This document shows, piece by piece, positions 32,288 through 42,185 of a stretch of DNA of 64,000 nucleotides. Below the pieces are notes generated by a model, which saw only the letters and a program-made list of their open reading frames with translations, searched no databases and was not told the origin of the DNA. How positions within the stretch are numbered: the stretch's first letter is position 1; every line of letters starts with the position of its first letter. The stretch spans positions 1,739,501 to 1,803,500 of the forward strand of contig NZ_CP146287.1 of NCBI RefSeq assembly GCF_037041345.1, given 5' to 3'. Made by a program: the position numbers and the translations under genes. The DNA comes from Abiotrophia defectiva ATCC 49176 (GTDB taxonomy: Bacteria; Bacillota; Bacilli; Lactobacillales; Aerococcaceae).

Positions 32288-33760
32288 CGTTTGCTTATCT
32301 TCCTGAGCCTTAAGATGATCATGATAGCGTTGGCGATACTCTTTAGGACTGACACCCTCAGATTGTTTAAAGACCCGATAAAAATAGGCTTGATTCTGAT
32401 AGCCAACCTTGACCGCAATCTGGGCCACCGACAGCTTAGACGCAATCAGTAAATCCTTGGCGATGGCTAGACGATATTGATTGATATAGCGGGACAGAGT
32501 CATACCGACCTCACGCTTGAAGAGTTGGCCCAAGTACATGACATTGACATGGAGGTCATCGGCCAAACTCTTCATGGAGATATTCTCGTTATAGCGTTCA
32601 TAGATAGCCGCCAAGACTTCATTGACTATTGGCGGATAGAGGTGGTGACGCTTCTCACGTCCACCTAAATCCAAACTTTCCTTGAGGTGTTGGCTTAGCG
32701 AGGCAAAAGTCAGAGGCTGATTGGCCCCTTCATCTAGGAGACTGGTTGGGGTATGCTGGTTAGATTTAATATCAAAGTAATGCCGAATCAAGGCCGTTAA
32801 TTGCACCACTTCCTGAGGCGCTAGTTCCTGCTCCTGACAAAAGGCCAAGAAGCTATCTAAGTCCGCATCCAGTTTAATGCTATTCTGATTATCGATGGCT
32901 TCATAGAGATGACCCACTAATTGATCGACTAACTTAACGGTCGTAGGATTTGTTTGGGAAGCGTCACTCTCATCCTGCCAAAAGATTTGCCTAGCTCGCT
33001 CTTCATCCCACTCCCATTCATAGAAAAGCCGTCGACTTTCAGCCTGAAGGAAGCTTTGAAGCTTGTGATGAATATTGGTCAAGCTCAGCCCAGACTGAAT
33101 TTGCATCCCACTGTCTTGAAGTTTTTGACTAGAACCCGACTGGGGCATAATCCCTAGTAGCCAGTCACCTAGCACCATAATAGACCAACCGCCCGTAGCC
33201 AACAATTGGGGCTGACAAGTTTTTTGTGCCAAAACCCACTGCCAGTTGGGGGCAGTGACATCCTGGTAACGAAGAGGTAAGCTCCCTTGGCCTGTCTCTA
33301 ACCAACTAGTCAGTTGAGCTTGCTCATGGTCCGAAATAACCTGATCTAGGGCTCGCTTATCCCGAATTTCTTGGGCTACTTGGCTAAGCACCCGATGGAG
33401 TTCTACCTTGTCGATAGGCTTAAGCAGATAATTCTTGGCCCCTAATTCCATACCTCGCTTAACGTACTCAAATTCCTGATAGCCTGACACAAAAATGAAG
33501 ACAAAGTCCTGGCCTAGCTCCTTGGCTTGACTAATAAAATCAATCCCCGTCACGTTAGGCATATTGACATCGGTGATGACAATATCCACCGCTTGGTGAC
33601 TCATTAAGTCCAAGGCTTCCTGGCCATTACCAGCTGTCCCTGCAAGTTGCAGACCTAGTTCTTGCCAGCGGATCAGGCGTTCTAAGCCTTTGACAATCAT
33701 GTACTCATCGTCCACAATCAGGACCCTGAGTGGGGTGGGTTGAAAGGACACTTGAGCCAT
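32279..33760 (-). CDS. YesN-type AraC-family response regulator
   Basis: 493 residues. N-terminal receiver domain (VLIVDDEYMIVKGLERLIRW, phospho-acceptor Asp in VDIVITDVNMPN, switch Lys in KNYLLKPIDK), a variable middle and a C-terminal AraC double helix-turn-helix (NISMKSLADDLHVNVMYLGQ, VGYQNQAYFYRVFKQSEGVS). It pairs with the upstream histidine kinase, whose gene it overlaps by 43 bases. By comparison with YesN/YesM systems it should activate the adjacent glycan-uptake genes. Confidence 0.88.
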   Translation of the reverse strand: MAQVSFQPTPLRVLIVDDEYMIVKGLERLIRWQELGLQLAGTAGNGQEALDLMSHQAVDIVITDVNMPNVTGIDFISQAKELGQDFVFIFVSGYQEFEYVKRGMELGAKNYLLKPIDKVELHRVLSQVAQEIRDKRALDQVISDHEQAQLTSWLETGQGSLPLRYQDVTAPNWQWVLAQKTCQPQLLATGGWSIMVLGDWLLGIMPQSGSSQKLQDSGMQIQSGLSLTNIHHKLQSFLQAESRRLFYEWEWDEERARQIFWQDESDASQTNPTTVKLVDQLVGHLYEAIDNQNSIKLDADLDSFLAFCQEQELAPQEVVQLTALIRHYFDIKSNQHTPTSLLDEGANQPLTFASLSQHLKESLDLGGREKRHHLYPPIVNEVLAAIYERYNENISMKSLADDLHVNVMYLGQLFKREVGMTLSRYINQYRLAIAKDLLIASKLSVAQIAVKVGYQNQAYFYRVFKQSEGVSPKEYRQRYHDHLKAQEDKQTTR

Positions 33761-35445
33761 ACACGGACACCTCCTTCTTCATTTATTTGATAAGATAAAG
33801 TAGCCTCGCCACCAAAATAATGATGGAGTCGCTCAGCCACATTAAAGATTCCAATTGACTGCCGGCTATTCGGTTCAATGGGTCGAGCTCCCTCTCTTAA
33901 TCCTTGATTTAAGGCGCTGAGGGTTTCTGGGGACATACCTCTCCCATTATCAGAAACTTCAATCCAGAGCCTGCTAGTCAGGCTAGCTTGGTCGGCCACG
34001 CCTTCCACCCAGGCTTTGATGACTAAGTGATTATCACTTCTAGCGAAATCCACGCCATGCACAAAATAGTTTTCAATCAATGGTTGCAAGGTAAACTTAG
34101 GCAAGACGAAAGCTTGACATTCTGATGTCATCTCAATATCCACCTGCAATTTGTTAGGATACCGCACTTGGTAGAGGTGGATGTATTTACGACAGAAGGA
34201 AAGCTCACGCTCCAAGGTCGTCTCCTTCTCATCGCTAATGTTATTTCTTAATAAGGCAGCGAAATCATAGACGATATCGGCCAATTCATCTGCCCCCTCA
34301 GTCAAGGCACTCATGCGAATAAACTCTAGGGTGTTATACATAAAATGCGGATTGATTTGCGACTGCAAAGCCTTGAGAATAGCTTCGTGCTCGCGGGCTT
34401 CCATGGAATAGAGTTCCTGTATGTTAACCTGATACTGGTCTAACATGGTATTAATGGAGTGGGTAATTTCCCGCAGTTCATCCTGCTTATCCGTTTCCCG
34501 AATACGATAGTAAAATTGCCCTTCTCCAATTCGCTTGAGGGTCGTGACCATATCATGAACCTGATTGGAATAGGCCCCGAAGAAACGATAAAGCAAGGCC
34601 AAGAGGATGACTGCCACAAGTATGGTAATCAAGGTAATCACTAATACTGGACCCATAACCCGTTGCCAGATGATCGACTTAGGCAGAAGGCTGATGATTA
34701 GTAAATCTTCGCCCGTCTCCATGCGGCTGATCAGGTAGCCAGAAGGCACGTTTTCTCCTTTGATGACTGCTTGTAGCTTGTCTTGACTCAGCTTGCCACG
34801 TTCTAGGAGCATGCGTTTTAGCTTGGCATCGACGACGACAGTTTGAGCCTTTGTTAAGAGTGGCGACTCAGCCACCCCTTGGAAGAAACGATCGGCATGA
34901 TAGTTGACTTGTACCTGCCCCAAACTATGACCAGAACGCAAGTCAAATAAAGGGCGGTCAAAGCCAATTTCTTTGCCCTCTTCTTTACTTATATCAGACG
35001 GCATCATCTTACGCCCACGTGTGTTGTCCGCGGTAGAGACAATCAGTTCTTTGGCATTATCGACATGGATAAGAATCGAGGTAATATCCTGAAACTCCCG
35101 ATGAAGTCGATAGAGCTTATCAGGCAAGTAGAGATTGTACTGACGATTCATTAGAAAGCTCTCTAGCGACTCCTGGTAGCTATAATTGGCATAATGGCGC
35201 AAGGCTTCAATCTGCTTGGTTGACTCAGTCAGTTTTTGCGCGATTTTCTGAGTATCTTGGTCAGCCTGACTGAGTTCTGTCTGAATATGGTAGTGCATGA
35301 GATTGAGCTCAGCTAGGGCATTATTAATATTATGTTGATAGAGCAAGTAGACCGCTACTAGAGGCAGCAGAAAAACTAAGACCAAAATCAGGGTCGCATA
35401 GTAGCGTAAGAGCCGACTAAAGCGATTGGGATTCTTCTGGCTCAT
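33718..35445 (-). CDS. YesM-type sensor histidine kinase
   Basis: 575 residues: membrane helix near residues 15-35, extracellular sensor part to about residue 270, a second helix (VITLITILVAVILLALLYRF), HAMP domain, His kinase domain with QSINPHFMYNTLEFIRMS (phospho-His) and ATPase domain with IENYFVHGVDF and VSDNGRGMSPETL. It should sense an extracellular sugar or ABC-transporter state. Overlaps the DUF624 gene by 29 bases and the response-regulator gene by 43. Confidence 0.9.
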   Translation of the reverse strand: MSQKNPNRFSRLLRYYATLILVLVFLLPLVAVYLLYQHNINNALAELNLMHYHIQTELSQADQDTQKIAQKLTESTKQIEALRHYANYSYQESLESFLMNRQYNLYLPDKLYRLHREFQDITSILIHVDNAKELIVSTADNTRGRKMMPSDISKEEGKEIGFDRPLFDLRSGHSLGQVQVNYHADRFFQGVAESPLLTKAQTVVVDAKLKRMLLERGKLSQDKLQAVIKGENVPSGYLISRMETGEDLLIISLLPKSIIWQRVMGPVLVITLITILVAVILLALLYRFFGAYSNQVHDMVTTLKRIGEGQFYYRIRETDKQDELREITHSINTMLDQYQVNIQELYSMEAREHEAILKALQSQINPHFMYNTLEFIRMSALTEGADELADIVYDFAALLRNNISDEKETTLERELSFCRKYIHLYQVRYPNKLQVDIEMTSECQAFVLPKFTLQPLIENYFVHGVDFARSDNHLVIKAWVEGVADQASLTSRLWIEVSDNGRGMSPETLSALNQGLREGARPIEPNSRQSIGIFNVAERLHHYFGGEATLSYQINEEGGVRVWLKCPFNPPHSGS

Positions 35446-36043
35446 GCGGAATCACTCCTTGCCGACGCCACTCTCTCAAATAGAAGGACGACAAGCTAGT
35501 CACCCAGAGAGGGACCGCGAAGATAAAGGCCAAGGCCGGGAAGGTCATCACCACCCAGATAATAACCAAACTATAAACCAAGGTCAGAAGATTGGGACGT
35601 GGCGTCACCAAAAGTTGGAAGAAGCTAAACTTAATGAATTGGCTGGCTTCCCCCTGATAGACAACCCGCATTTGACTCTCTGCCACTAAAGCTAGGTTCA
35701 CTAAGACTAAAACGGTCACTTGGATGACAAGGGCCACCAAGAAAATCATGCCCCTCATTTGAGACGTAATAAAAATTAACCAGCACAGGAAAACAGACAA
35801 GAGGGAATAGAAGAGATTAAGGCCCCAGCTATCACGACGGTTGGCCTTATAGCTATCCCAAAAGCCAGAGAAAGTCAGCAGGTCTGCCCGCCACTTAGCG
35901 CTTTGGTGGGCTTCAGTTAAAGCTGTCAGACTGGCCATAGTGCCAAAAATGCCCAAGCCAGCCAACCAACCTAACCAGAAAAAGGCAGCCACCTTCATCC
36001 AATAGTAGACTCGCATCATCATCTCAACAAGTTTAGTTTCCAT
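35417..36043 (-). CDS. DUF624 (YesL-like) membrane protein
   Basis: 208 residues with four to five membrane helices (AAFFWLGWLAGLGIFGTMAS, LIFITSQMRGMIFLVALVIQ) and the pattern of the DUF624/YesL family, always found beside YesM/YesN and LplABC-type sugar transporters. Function unknown; possibly part of sensing. The gene overlaps the GH92 gene by 11 bases and the kinase gene by 29, so the four genes are translated in close coupling. Confidence 0.8.
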   Translation of the reverse strand: METKLVEMMMRVYYWMKVAAFFWLGWLAGLGIFGTMASLTALTEAHQSAKWRADLLTFSGFWDSYKANRRDSWGLNLFYSLLSVFLCWLIFITSQMRGMIFLVALVIQVTVLVLVNLALVAESQMRVVYQGEASQFIKFSFFQLLVTPRPNLLTLVYSLVIIWVVMTFPALAFIFAVPLWVTSLSSFYLREWRRQGVIPHEPEESQSL

Positions 36044-38315
36044 GCGCTTCCTCCTCTATCTTACAATCAAGACTATTATACTCCCTTTGGCCATTTAGCG
36101 CTAGAGAAAACGGTCTTAAAGATGGCTCCGTTGGCTTCAGTGACGGCAGGAAGCCTAGCTCTTGCTCTAATTGGCCACCCGCCATGATATCCTCATAAGT
36201 CAGGAAATGAGCATCATAATCTTGGCCATTTAATTGGCGGCTCAAAACTACATTGAGTACCTGGCTAGGATTCAGAGTAGTCCATTGGAAGCCCCGTCCT
36301 TCACTTAGGTTGAGACTGGCCTGGTCCCAGATGCTGATCCCTAAGACATATTGATTAGTCCCTGGTGTCACGGCATAAATTCCAAGAGAACTCAAAACAA
36401 ACCAGGCTGATAAGGAGCCGTTGTCCTCGTCACCAATGTAGCCCTCTTCTTCCAACTTAAAGGCCTCTAGCATGAGCGATTTAAGCAATTGATGGGCCAT
36501 ATGAGGGTAGCCAGCATAGATTGGCAAGTAAGGCAGATGGAAGCTGGGCTGATTGGACAGGGCTAGCTGGCCCCAGTCGCGACGGGCCATTTCTAACATT
36601 TCATGAATTTCATAGCCATAGCCATCCACCCGGTAGCTGGCAGGTTGATTAACTAAGGCCCGCAGCTGCTGATAGAAGGCAGCATCTCCGCCATGTAGGG
36701 CCACTAAGTCAGCTAAATTATGATAGACTGCGAAAGACTGCTGCCAAGCAGAGCCCTCGGTATAAGGACCACCCCAGGTTTGGCTAACAAAACCGTCTAA
36801 GAAGTGGCCTGCTTGATCCTTGGCCCGCATTAGGCCAGTCTCTTGATCGAAAAGCTGGCGGTAGTTGAGTGATTGCTGGCGGTAATACTTGGCTCGCTCG
36901 GAATCACCTAAAGCCTGAGCTACCTGACTAATACAGAAGTCACTATAGGCGTAGTCCAAACTTTTATTAACCGACTCTCCATAGCTTGCTGGCAAATAGC
37001 CCAAACGACGATAGTCACCCGCTCCCTGGCGACCTTCTAAGGGATGAACACTCTCTGTCTCAGCCGTATAAAGCATGGCCTGATAAAGCTCCTGGGCTAA
37101 CTCCGATGGGACTAGGTCCTTAACGATGGCATCCGCAATGACCGCATCCACCAAGGTCCCTGGCATGAGCCCCCGTTCATCAGGAGACAGCCATTTAGGC
37201 AAGAAACCATCTTCTCGGGCGACAGCTAGAATGCCTTCTAGGAAGAGTGGCACCATTTCAGGCACAATTAAGGCATAGAGTGGGTAGTTAGTCCGGAAGG
37301 TGTCCCAGTAGCCATTGTTGGTGAAGAAGTAGCCAGGCTCCAACTTACCCGTATAAGGCGATTGGTGGATAGGCTCCCCGGTCTCCGACCACTCATAGGC
37401 CGCCTGAGGAAAGGTGGCCGTCCGATAGAGACAGTGATATAAACGATCGACTAACTTGCTCTCTCTGTGACTAACTGTCAAACGGCTAAGATAGTCTTCC
37501 CATGCGGCCACCGTCTGAGCGCACTGCTGATCCCAGGACTGGCCGAAGAAATTGGATTGCCGATAATTAAGCTCCAGCTGGGCTGGGCTAATATAAGAGG
37601 TCACCCATTCCAAGTGCAAGAACTGGCTTAGGACAGCTTCAATGCCATCCAACTCTAGCCAAAGTTGCTGAAGCCCCGCTCCCAAATTTACCACCTGGCA
37701 AAGCTTGAAGGATACACCTTCAGGTGCTTGCATGCGACTGTATTGACCATAGTGGCTGTACTTAGAACCTACTAGTTGATTAGTATAGAAGGTTAATTGA
37801 CGACATTCTAGCTCATACCAGCCACTTTGGGACAGAACTAAGCTCATGACCCAATGCCCCTTAGGATAGCGCCGGTCAGGTGTCACCTTAAGGCTGGCCC
37901 CATCCCTCGTTGGACAACAAGCCACCTGCAAGCCGTCCCGCAAACGTTGGTAGGACAAAAAGCCTGGTCGAAATTGAGCTAGATCACCGCGATAGCCCGA
38001 GCTAGCCAATTCTCGACTGGCCTCAGCCGACAACGGACTCTTAAGTTGACCCCACTCCTTATCCGTTAAGCAGGCCACCTGCCAAGTCACCCAGGCAAAG
38101 TCCCCCATCCAGGGACTGGGTTGGTGGGTCAAACGAATCCCAAAGGCAGTCCCATCTTCCGGATGGAAAAAGCGTGGTTCCCCAGGCCGGGTCTCCAAAA
38201 CAAAATGGTTCATGCCAAAGGGCACCCCAGTATAAGGCAGGGTGTTGCCCTGACCTAAGCGGTGACTATTCCGCGTCCCCCAACGGGTATCAATGGTTTG
38301 GTAAGGAGCTGACAT
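36033..38315 (-). CDS. GH92 alpha-mannosidase (intracellular)
   Basis: 760 residues without signal peptide. N-terminal beta domain, then an (alpha/alpha)6 barrel with family-92 segments: YEWSETGEPIHQSPYTGKL, NGYWDTFRTNYPLYALIVPE, GYLPASYGESVNKSLDYAYS and GYIGDEDNGSLSAWFVLSSL. GH92 enzymes are Ca2+-dependent exo-alpha-mannosidases, mostly alpha-1,2 on high-mannose N-glycans. The lack of a signal suggests that it cleaves mannosides after import by the neighbouring ABC transporter. The specificity is inferred. Confidence 0.85.
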   Translation of the reverse strand: MSAPYQTIDTRWGTRNSHRLGQGNTLPYTGVPFGMNHFVLETRPGEPRFFHPEDGTAFGIRLTHQPSPWMGDFAWVTWQVACLTDKEWGQLKSPLSAEASRELASSGYRGDLAQFRPGFLSYQRLRDGLQVACCPTRDGASLKVTPDRRYPKGHWVMSLVLSQSGWYELECRQLTFYTNQLVGSKYSHYGQYSRMQAPEGVSFKLCQVVNLGAGLQQLWLELDGIEAVLSQFLHLEWVTSYISPAQLELNYRQSNFFGQSWDQQCAQTVAAWEDYLSRLTVSHRESKLVDRLYHCLYRTATFPQAAYEWSETGEPIHQSPYTGKLEPGYFFTNNGYWDTFRTNYPLYALIVPEMVPLFLEGILAVAREDGFLPKWLSPDERGLMPGTLVDAVIADAIVKDLVPSELAQELYQAMLYTAETESVHPLEGRQGAGDYRRLGYLPASYGESVNKSLDYAYSDFCISQVAQALGDSERAKYYRQQSLNYRQLFDQETGLMRAKDQAGHFLDGFVSQTWGGPYTEGSAWQQSFAVYHNLADLVALHGGDAAFYQQLRALVNQPASYRVDGYGYEIHEMLEMARRDWGQLALSNQPSFHLPYLPIYAGYPHMAHQLLKSLMLEAFKLEEEGYIGDEDNGSLSAWFVLSSLGIYAVTPGTNQYVLGISIWDQASLNLSEGRGFQWTTLNPSQVLNVVLSRQLNGQDYDAHFLTYEDIMAGGQLEQELGFLPSLKPTEPSLRPFSLALNGQREYNSLDCKIEEEAHGN

Positions 38316-38409
38316 CTCTTTTCTTCCTTTCTTTCAATCCTCAATCTTTGATATGAGGGAGTGCAAAAGCTCCCGCCTTCTGCTTTCGAGCCGCAAGGAT
38401 TGAGCCGTC

Positions 38410-38446
38410 TTTTAACAACAAGAGGCTGGAACTGAGTCCCAGCCTC
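38410..38446 (-). terminator. Terminator of ABC importer operon
   Basis: Minus-strand GAGGCTGG...CCAGCCTC followed by TTGTTGTT; separates the solute-binding protein gene from GH92. Confidence 0.75.
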
Positions 38447-38463
38447 GCCTCATTCATTAGGCA

Positions 38464-39918
38464 TTAGTTTTTGTTTTTCAAGAATTCGTCGTATTGACGT
38501 TGCATTTCTTCCTTGATCTTATCAATCCCTGCGTCTTTCAAAGCTTTGTTGAATTCAGGTAAGACTTTTTCAGGGTCAACAGTACCAGTGTGGAGACCTG
38601 CAACATATTCGTTGACGACGTTGTTGACGTTAGCAATTTCGTCCGCTACAGGTTCTTGGTTGAAGTTGAAACCTAAGAGTGGAGACTCTGTTGCTTCTTT
38701 CAAGCCTTTTTCAGAAGCAGCCAATTGTTCTGGTGTGATGCGTTCATCTTTGTAAAGCAAGGCAGCGTTCCCTGTGTTCCATGCAGACATGTGAGTTGCA
38801 CCTTCGTTGTACTTAGGCAAGAGTTTGATCTTGTCTTCGCCAACTTTTTCCCAGTTCTCGCCTTCTAGACCATAAACCAAGGTGTTCATGATTTCTGGTT
38901 TAGAGTTGATGTAGTTAAGCAATTTAACTGACTCTTCAACGTGATCAGAGTTTTGAGCGATAACGAAGTTTGACATACGTGCTTGAGCGTTAGTCTTGAT
39001 AATGGTGTCGCCGTGAGGCACGATTTCTAAGTCTTTACCAGAAACAGCACGGAGTAAGTAGTTACCGTAGTCACGTGGCCCTACTGTTTCACGACGCATG
39101 AACCAAGTATCAGCATCTAATGGGTAACCTTGGTCAGAAGTTGCGGCGTCTTTAGGTACGAAGCCTTTCTTGTAGAATTCGTGCATTACCTTGATTTCTG
39201 GAATGAAGGCATCTGTTTCTTCATAAGGGTTCACGATTTTAGCAGTATCGCCTTTGAGGTAAACCCCGAGTGGTACAGCATCGCCAATGACATAGTCAAA
39301 GTCATGCCCTACACGCCAGCCACGACCTGCAGCTAAAGGTGCTACGCCAGGTTCTTTGTCTTTGATGGTTTGTAAGAGAGGTTCTACATCTTTGAGTTCT
39401 TTGATACCGTCTAATTTGAGGTTATATTTCTTCAAGAAGGTTGGGTTGAAGGTGTAGAACTCTTGCGCATAAACGTTCCCGTTTACTGGGAAAGCATACA
39501 TCTTGCCGTCAACTGTGTTCCCTTTGATATAAGCTTCATCTAAGTACTTGAAGGAGTCTTGAGCGTGTTCTTTGATTAAGTCAGTCAAGTCAGCATAAGC
39601 GCCTTTTGAAGCATTCTGGATGTAGCCAGAAGCACGTGCGATGTCGTATTTTTCACCTGAGTTGGTCATCACGTTCATCTTGTCATCGTACTCACCCCAA
39701 CCTAGGTAGCGGATTTCAAGTTTAAGGTTTAAGTCACGAACGAAAGCTTCGTTAACTTTAGCCAAAAGTTGATCCAAGTTATCAGGTGGTGTCCCGATTT
39801 GGTACATGGTGATAGTAGTTGGCTCTTCAGCTTTAACAGCTGGAGTAAAGACAGAAGCTACTGATACTGCTGCTAAAGCAGACATAGCCATATTACGTAC
39901 AAGACGTTTCATTTTCAT
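38464..39918 (-). CDS. Extracellular glycan-binding protein of LplA type
   Basis: 484 residues. Signal peptide with hydrophobic core AMSALAAVSVASVFTPAV and cleavage site VKA-EE; there is no lipobox cysteine, which is unusual for a Gram-positive binding protein. The mature part is a type 1 extracellular binding protein with a C-terminal DUF3502-like segment, as in LplA family proteins that bind oligosaccharides. Transcribed after the two permease genes with a 59-base gap that contains a good AGGAGG. It probably captures a branched mannose-containing glycan. Confidence 0.8.
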   Translation of the reverse strand: MKMKRLVRNMAMSALAAVSVASVFTPAVKAEEPTTITMYQIGTPPDNLDQLLAKVNEAFVRDLNLKLEIRYLGWGEYDDKMNVMTNSGEKYDIARASGYIQNASKGAYADLTDLIKEHAQDSFKYLDEAYIKGNTVDGKMYAFPVNGNVYAQEFYTFNPTFLKKYNLKLDGIKELKDVEPLLQTIKDKEPGVAPLAAGRGWRVGHDFDYVIGDAVPLGVYLKGDTAKIVNPYEETDAFIPEIKVMHEFYKKGFVPKDAATSDQGYPLDADTWFMRRETVGPRDYGNYLLRAVSGKDLEIVPHGDTIIKTNAQARMSNFVIAQNSDHVEESVKLLNYINSKPEIMNTLVYGLEGENWEKVGEDKIKLLPKYNEGATHMSAWNTGNAALLYKDERITPEQLAASEKGLKEATESPLLGFNFNQEPVADEIANVNNVVNEYVAGLHTGTVDPEKVLPEFNKALKDAGIDKIKEEMQRQYDEFLKNKN

Positions 39919-39977
39919 TGTGGATTCCTCCTAAAATTTTTATATTGTTATTACCTGTAAGAATGGAGTGGTCACGT

Positions 39978-40898
39978 CTATTCTTTGACGCCACCGATGG
40001 TTAAACCAGAAATGAAGTATTTCTGGAAGAAAGGATAGCTTAAGGCAATTGGCAAGGTTGAGATAACCACCATGGCCATACGCGTTGCTTCCCGCGGAAT
40101 CGAGACGCCCGATACGGCCGAAGCCCCTTGGGCAGCATTTTTAACGATATAGTCAATATTGGCCTGGATTTGCATCAAGACATATTGCAGTGGGAAGAGG
40201 TTTTGATCATCTAAGTAAAGCAAAGCGCTAAACCAGTCGTTCCAGAAACCAATGGCCGCAAAGAGGGAAATGGTTGCAATCCCTGGAATGGCAAGTGGTA
40301 GGACGATTTGGCGGAAAATCCGAAATTCGCCTGCCCCGTCAATCCGAGCGGATTCAATGATAGATTCAGGAATAGACTTGCGGAAGAAGGTCCGCATGAT
40401 GATGACGTTGAAGGGGCTCAAGGCCATTGGCAAAATCAAGGCCCAGATAGAGTTTCTTAGCTTGAGTAAGGAAGTCATCACGATATAGCTTGGCACCATC
40501 CCAGCCCCTACCAACATGGTCACCAAAATGATGAAGAGGAAGAAGCGGCGGAAGATGAAGTAAGGTCGTGATAAGGCATAGGCATAAGTCGACGTAACTG
40601 TTACGTTAATCAAGGTCCCGACCACGGTCACGAAGACCGTCACCATAAAGGCATTGACGATGGTAGAACTTTGGGTAAAGAGATACTCATAACCTGCCGT
40701 AGACCAGGCATCCGGAATCAAGCGATAGCCGTTCCGCACAATGGAGTTTTCATCGGTCAGCGATAAGATGATAACAAAGATGAAGGGAAAGACACCCGTC
40801 AAACCAACCAAGATCATCAGAAGACTGAAGAAGAAGTTAGCTTTGGGGCCGAAGGTATCCACCGATACCTTACCCAGTTTTTTCTTGGTCTGAGTCAT
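39978..40898 (-). CDS. ABC sugar permease, LplC/YtcP type
   Basis: 306 residues, six membrane helices, with the EAA loop ESARIDGAGEFRIFRQIVLP and PLAIPGIATISLFAAIGFWN that contacts the ATPase. Belongs to the CUT1 carbohydrate uptake class. 11 bases downstream of the second permease gene. No ATP-binding protein is encoded in the locus, so a shared MsmK-like ATPase elsewhere in the genome must energise it. Confidence 0.9.
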   Translation of the reverse strand: MTQTKKKLGKVSVDTFGPKANFFFSLLMILVGLTGVFPFIFVIILSLTDENSIVRNGYRLIPDAWSTAGYEYLFTQSSTIVNAFMVTVFVTVVGTLINVTVTSTYAYALSRPYFIFRRFFLFIILVTMLVGAGMVPSYIVMTSLLKLRNSIWALILPMALSPFNVIIMRTFFRKSIPESIIESARIDGAGEFRIFRQIVLPLAIPGIATISLFAAIGFWNDWFSALLYLDDQNLFPLQYVLMQIQANIDYIVKNAAQGASAVSGVSIPREATRMAMVVISTLPIALSYPFFQKYFISGLTIGGVKE

Positions 40899-40909
40899 GG
40901 TGGCACCTC

Positions 40910-41866
40910 CTAGAATAAAGCAGAATCTGGATCAATCTTGCGCACAATCAAGTTAGCTGACAGCAACAAGATGAAACCTACGAAGGACTGATAAAGCCCG
41001 GCTGCGGTGGTCATCCCCAGGTTCCCTGCGTTTTTCAAACCATCATAGATATAGGTATCTAAGACGGACGTCACATTCTTAAGTGGACCAGATTGAAGTG
41101 GCACTTGGTAGAAGAGACCGAAGTCGGCCCGGAAGATGTTCCCAATCCCCAAGATAACTAGAATAATCATCATTGGTACCAAATGCGGAATCACAACGTG
41201 GCGAATTTGGTCCCACTTGCTAGCGCCATCCATTTGGGCGGCTTCATAGTAGGTCCGGTCAATCCCCACAATGGTCGCGAAGTAGATAATGGAGGAATAA
41301 CCAATCCCTTTCCAAATCCCCATGAAGACAAGGAATGGTGGCCACATGTCAGGCGTTGTATACCAGTTAGTGTCGGCCTTCATGCCCATATCCCCTAACA
41401 TTTGGTTCAATAGCCCGCGGTCCGTAGACAGGAAGGTCAAGACGAAGATACTGATGATAACCCATGACAAGAAATAAGGTAAGAGCATGGAGGTTTGAAT
41501 GGTCTTAACCAAAAGCTTACTACGTAATTGGCTAAGAATAATCGCGAACATAACAGCGAAGATAAGGCCAATAATAATGAATGCTAGGTTGTATAAGACG
41601 GTGTTTCGGGTAATGAGATAGGCCTTAGAACTTGAAAATAGGTAGTTAAAGTTGGCGAACCCTACCCATTTACTGTCGAGGATGGACTGAACAAATCCCC
41701 CCTTGGAGAAACGGAACTGCTTAAAGGCCACCACGTTCCCCAGTACTGGAATATAGTAGAAAAAAATGAGCCAAATCAGCCCCGGTAAAGTCATAATGAG
41801 CAAGGGTATATTTTGTTTCCATTTGCGTCGTTTTTTGGAGCTTTTAGCTTTTTTCGCTGCTTCCAT
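40910..41866 (-). CDS. ABC sugar permease, LplB type
   Basis: 318 residues with a basic N-terminus (AAKKAKSSKKRRKWKQ), six membrane helices and the EAA loop EAAQMDGASKWDQIRHVVIP. First gene of the three-gene importer operon. Start ATG 41,866 after GAGGAG; a GTG six bases upstream is possible. Its promoter overlaps a cre site. Confidence 0.9.
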   Translation of the reverse strand: MEAAKKAKSSKKRRKWKQNIPLLIMTLPGLIWLIFFYYIPVLGNVVAFKQFRFSKGGFVQSILDSKWVGFANFNYLFSSSKAYLITRNTVLYNLAFIIIGLIFAVMFAIILSQLRSKLLVKTIQTSMLLPYFLSWVIISIFVLTFLSTDRGLLNQMLGDMGMKADTNWYTTPDMWPPFLVFMGIWKGIGYSSIIYFATIVGIDRTYYEAAQMDGASKWDQIRHVVIPHLVPMMIILVILGIGNIFRADFGLFYQVPLQSGPLKNVTSVLDTYIYDGLKNAGNLGMTTAAGLYQSFVGFILLLSANLIVRKIDPDSALF

Positions 41867-41882
41867 TGTCACTCCTCTTTTC

Positions 41883-41908
41883 TGTTAACGTTTACAGTTT
41901 GTATTATA
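41883..41908 (-). promoter_or_regulatory. Importer promoter -10 with catabolite-responsive element (cre)
   Basis: TGTTAACGTTTACA at 41,883-41,896 matches the cre consensus TGNNARCGNWWWCA at every position. It lies immediately downstream of the minus-strand -10 TATAAT (41,908-41,903), over the transcription start. CcpA bound there should block the promoter when preferred sugars are present. The -35 is weak, so an activator, perhaps the YesN-like regulator, may be needed. Confidence 0.7.
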
Positions 41909-42115
41909 CGCCATTCTCCTTGAGCTTCCTATCCTCAAATCATAGGTAATTTATTAAAAATTATAGGTATTAAATCATACATTGTGCACTAAACCCGTAT
42001 AGGCAAATAGTTATTTCGCCCGAGACTCTAGCAACTAACTTGTACTTTTTAAGGCCCTCTCTCGCTCTTAAATTAAGCAGATATTTTACTAGACTTTATG
42101 GTCGCGTCAGATCAA

Positions 42116-42145
42116 AGTAAAAAAGGCATGACTTCAGTCATGCCT
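42116..42145 (-). terminator. Terminator of GH1-ROK operon
   Basis: Minus-strand AGGCATGACT-GA-AGTCATGCCT followed by TTTTTTACTTT. Between it and the cre site (41,909-42,115) no gene or clear signal is seen. Confidence 0.85.
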
Positions 42146-42185
42146 GAAATATAAGCTAAATGAGTTTGACTCCTTGGAAGCCAGG

